The translations under genes and the position numbers were made by a program. Shown piece by piece: positions 7,115 through 8,045 of a DNA stretch of 8,045 nucleotides. The stretch lies in the NCBI GenBank assembly GCA_023248415.1, contig JAHFEP010000128.1, positions 1 to 8,045 on the forward strand, read 5' to 3'. This DNA is from Nitrospirota bacterium. Lineage in GTDB: Bacteria > Nitrospirota > CAKKRA01 > 9FT-COMBO-42-15. Each line of letters opens with the position of its first letter. Position 1 is the first letter of the stretch. The notes below the pieces were generated by a model that did not search any database, was not told the origin of the DNA, and worked only from the letters and a program-made list of their open reading frames with translations.

Positions 7115-7351
7115 TCATCCCCCTTTCTTTCCAAATAGGATTTCCGCAGCCCTTTTATCCATCCCTTTTTTGCAGCTTGGGCATCCTTCAGGATTATCAT
7201 CTGGGAAATATGGCCGTCCACACTCAGGGCATTCTGATATTTCTCTTTCCTCATGAACCTCTTTTGACTCTAAATAATCCCCCCTTCCCCCCTTTACTAA
7301 AGGGGGGTGAGGGGGGATTAAAATGGATATGAATTCCCTTCTTGTATACAT
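7115..7351 (-). CDS. Small Cys4 zinc-ribbon-like protein of unknown function, interrupted in frame by a palindromic repeat
   Basis: The 78-residue reading frame starts at ATG 7351, 7 bases after AAAGAGG and 12 bases after the chaperone stop. Its end lies 2 bases before the chosen ATG of the tetraheme cytochrome (a TGA that overlaps the alternative ATG at 7118), so it sits tightly in the operon. The C-terminal half holds CPEC-x12-CPSC (residues 41-60), likely a zinc ribbon or rubredoxin-like knuckle, followed by a basic helix. The N-terminus MYTRREFIS resembles a Tat motif (T-R-R-x-F-I), but no hydrophobic run follows. Residues about 11-26 (ILIPPHPPLVKGGRGD) are simply the translation of the repeat at 7275-7320. 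No start codon exists between the repeat and the Cys motifs, so the frame must be read through the repeat or be a remnant. I do not recognise the family. Possible roles are maturation of the enzyme or a decayed ferredoxin. Confidence 0.6.
   Translation of the reverse strand: MYTRREFISILIPPHPPLVKGGRGDYLESKEVHEEREISECPECGRPYFPDDNPEGCPSCKKGMDKRAAEILFGKKGG
7275..7320. repeat. 46-bp imperfect palindrome, CCCCCTTTA-type dispersed repeat
   Basis: The left half TAATCCCCCCTTCCCCCC TTTA pairs with the right half TAAAGGGGGGTGAGGGGGGATTA around a 1-base centre (C, 7297-7298 region), with a mismatch where TT faces TGA. Elements of two C runs and two G runs around TTTA-x-TAAA are, from general knowledge, widespread intergenic repeats in Desulfobacterota, Nitrospirota and others. 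Here it lies inside a coding frame and adds about 15 residues without breaking it. No T run follows, so it is not an ordinary terminator. Confidence 0.8.
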
Positions 7352-7363
7352 GGCATTGCCTCT

Positions 7364-7993
7364 TTATTCGTTGATATTAAATTCTTCCCTCTCTGTTTCT
7401 AAAAAGCCCTTTGTCAGCCTTGCTGCTTCTTTGTAAAATGGATGAAAGGCAAATCTGTCTAAATCATCTAAAAACCCAAAGACCCATTTGTTAATATGAT
7501 TGGAAAAAAAATCCTTTTGAAGATTGCCCCATTCAGCAGCAGCCTTTTCATCTTTATCCTGCCAAGCTGATGATTCCTTATCGGATAGATATGCCATAAA
7601 TTTTAGCTCCATTCCTAAATGGTCAGGGAATGTCTTGCAGTTATCTTTAATAATCAGGCCGCACCTTTTATAAAATTCCTCTGTCTTCCATGCAGGCTCC
7701 TGATTAAGCAGGTCTTTTAAGCGGACTGACTCATAAGGCGGTATGCCGCCAGGCACAATAAATAGGGCAGCGTATTCCTGAGAGAGTTCATCTAATAATA
7801 TTTCTTGTGGTTTGCTGCTAAGAATAGTGTTGAAATCTGAGCCGAGTTCATTAAGGGATTCAATCACATCTTTGGATCTAAGGGCGGCGAGTAATTCAGG
7901 CGAGACCTCTTTTAGAAACAGCTTGGCAAGGAGGTGGTATACATTGCTTCTGCCTCTGGCTGCTACAGATAAATCTGCGAGCTCCTTTAGCAT
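7364..7993 (-). CDS. TorD/DmsD-family chaperone for the molybdopterin enzyme
   Basis: This 209-residue, all-helical cytoplasmic protein has the usual TorD length and motifs: N-terminal R-x-x-x-Y-x-L-L-A-x-L-F, E-Y-A-A-L-F (73-78), P-P-Y-E-S-V (85-90), the signature D-H-L-G-M-E-L-x-F-M (124-133), and a C-terminal H-I-N-K-W followed by F-Y-x-x-A. Members bind the Tat signal and the apo-form of DMSO-reductase-type enzymes, help insert the cofactor and hold back export until folding is complete. The client is almost certainly the Tat-tagged catalytic subunit at the other end of this operon. ATG 7993 lies 4 bases after GGAGG (8002-7998), a strong site. The frame stays open upstream to the window edge, but the ribosome site and family length favour this start. 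It is the first complete gene of the operon in view. Confidence 0.88.
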   Translation of the reverse strand: MLKELADLSVAARGRSNVYHLLAKLFLKEVSPELLAALRSKDVIESLNELGSDFNTILSSKPQEILLDELSQEYAALFIVPGGIPPYESVRLKDLLNQEPAWKTEEFYKRCGLIIKDNCKTFPDHLGMELKFMAYLSDKESSAWQDKDEKAAAEWGNLQKDFFSNHINKWVFGFLDDLDRFAFHPFYKEAARLTKGFLETEREEFNINE

Positions 7994-8045
7994 AAGTCCT
8001 CCGCCAATTTGAAGATACTGCTTCCTTGAAAATATCTTCTGCTTG
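7987..8045 (-). other. Right edge: possible tail of an upstream gene overlapping the chaperone start
   Basis: Fifty-two bases precede the chaperone ATG. One frame reads SRRYFQGSSIFKLAEDLC and stops at TAA 7989-7987, overlapping the ATG in ATGCTAA; this would be an ordinary operon overlap if a coding gene enters from the right. A second frame is in phase with the chaperone and also open. No promoter is visible in this short stretch, so the operon may begin outside the window. Neither reading can be confirmed here. Confidence 0.3.

Noticed and set aside
7275..7320. Intrinsic terminator within the operon
   Set aside because: The hairpin is strong but lies in a reading frame with no T run after it, and tightly packed genes continue downstream.
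1..8045. CRISPR array, tRNA or rRNA genes, transposase
   Set aside because: No regularly spaced direct repeats, no RNA gene structures and no transposase-like frames were seen on either strand.

Overview
The window reads as one leftward (minus-strand) respiratory operon from an anaerobic or microaerophilic bacterium, followed by a terminator and the start of an unrelated gene. The periplasmic molybdopterin enzyme, multiheme cytochromes c, stand-alone CydA-like protein, Lys-rich proteins, strong GGAGG ribosome sites and two dispersed palindromic repeats (GTAGGGGCG type and CCCCCTTTA type) suggest Nitrospirota (Thermodesulfovibrio relatives) or Desulfobacterota. This placement is an inference from style; no marker gene is present.

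Layout in transcription order, right to left: a TorD/DmsD-type chaperone (7993-7364); a small Cys4 zinc-ribbon-like protein with a palindromic repeat inside its reading frame (7351-7115); an exported tetraheme cytochrome c of the c554 type (7112-6369); a CydA-like multi-pass membrane protein with an N-terminal signal peptide (6367-4841), whose stop codon lies in a 28-bp perfect palindrome; a membrane-anchored diheme cytochrome c (4790-3678); a DmsB/PsrB-like iron-sulfur protein (3653-2931); a Tat-exported molybdopterin catalytic subunit (2914-323); and an intrinsic terminator (303-269). Gaps between genes are 1 to 50 nt, so co-transcription is likely. The operon promoter lies beyond the right edge.

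Beyond the terminator, a near-consensus sigma-70 promoter (243-215) drives the first half of an archease gene, cut by the left edge, apparently from an almost leaderless mRNA.

Proposed working model (inference): the chaperone matures the Mo subunit, which is exported by Tat with the iron-sulfur subunit. No NrfD, DmsC or NarI membrane subunit is present. A CydA-like protein plus diheme and tetraheme cytochromes c occupy that place, so electrons would pass between the quinone pool and the Mo centre through c hemes. Two sequence details fit such a rewiring. The iron-sulfur subunit has lost exactly the four ligands of one cluster, the one equivalent to the membrane-proximal cluster of NarH/DmsB. 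The catalytic subunit has Asp in place of the third Cys of its FS0 motif. The substrate cannot be read from the sequence.
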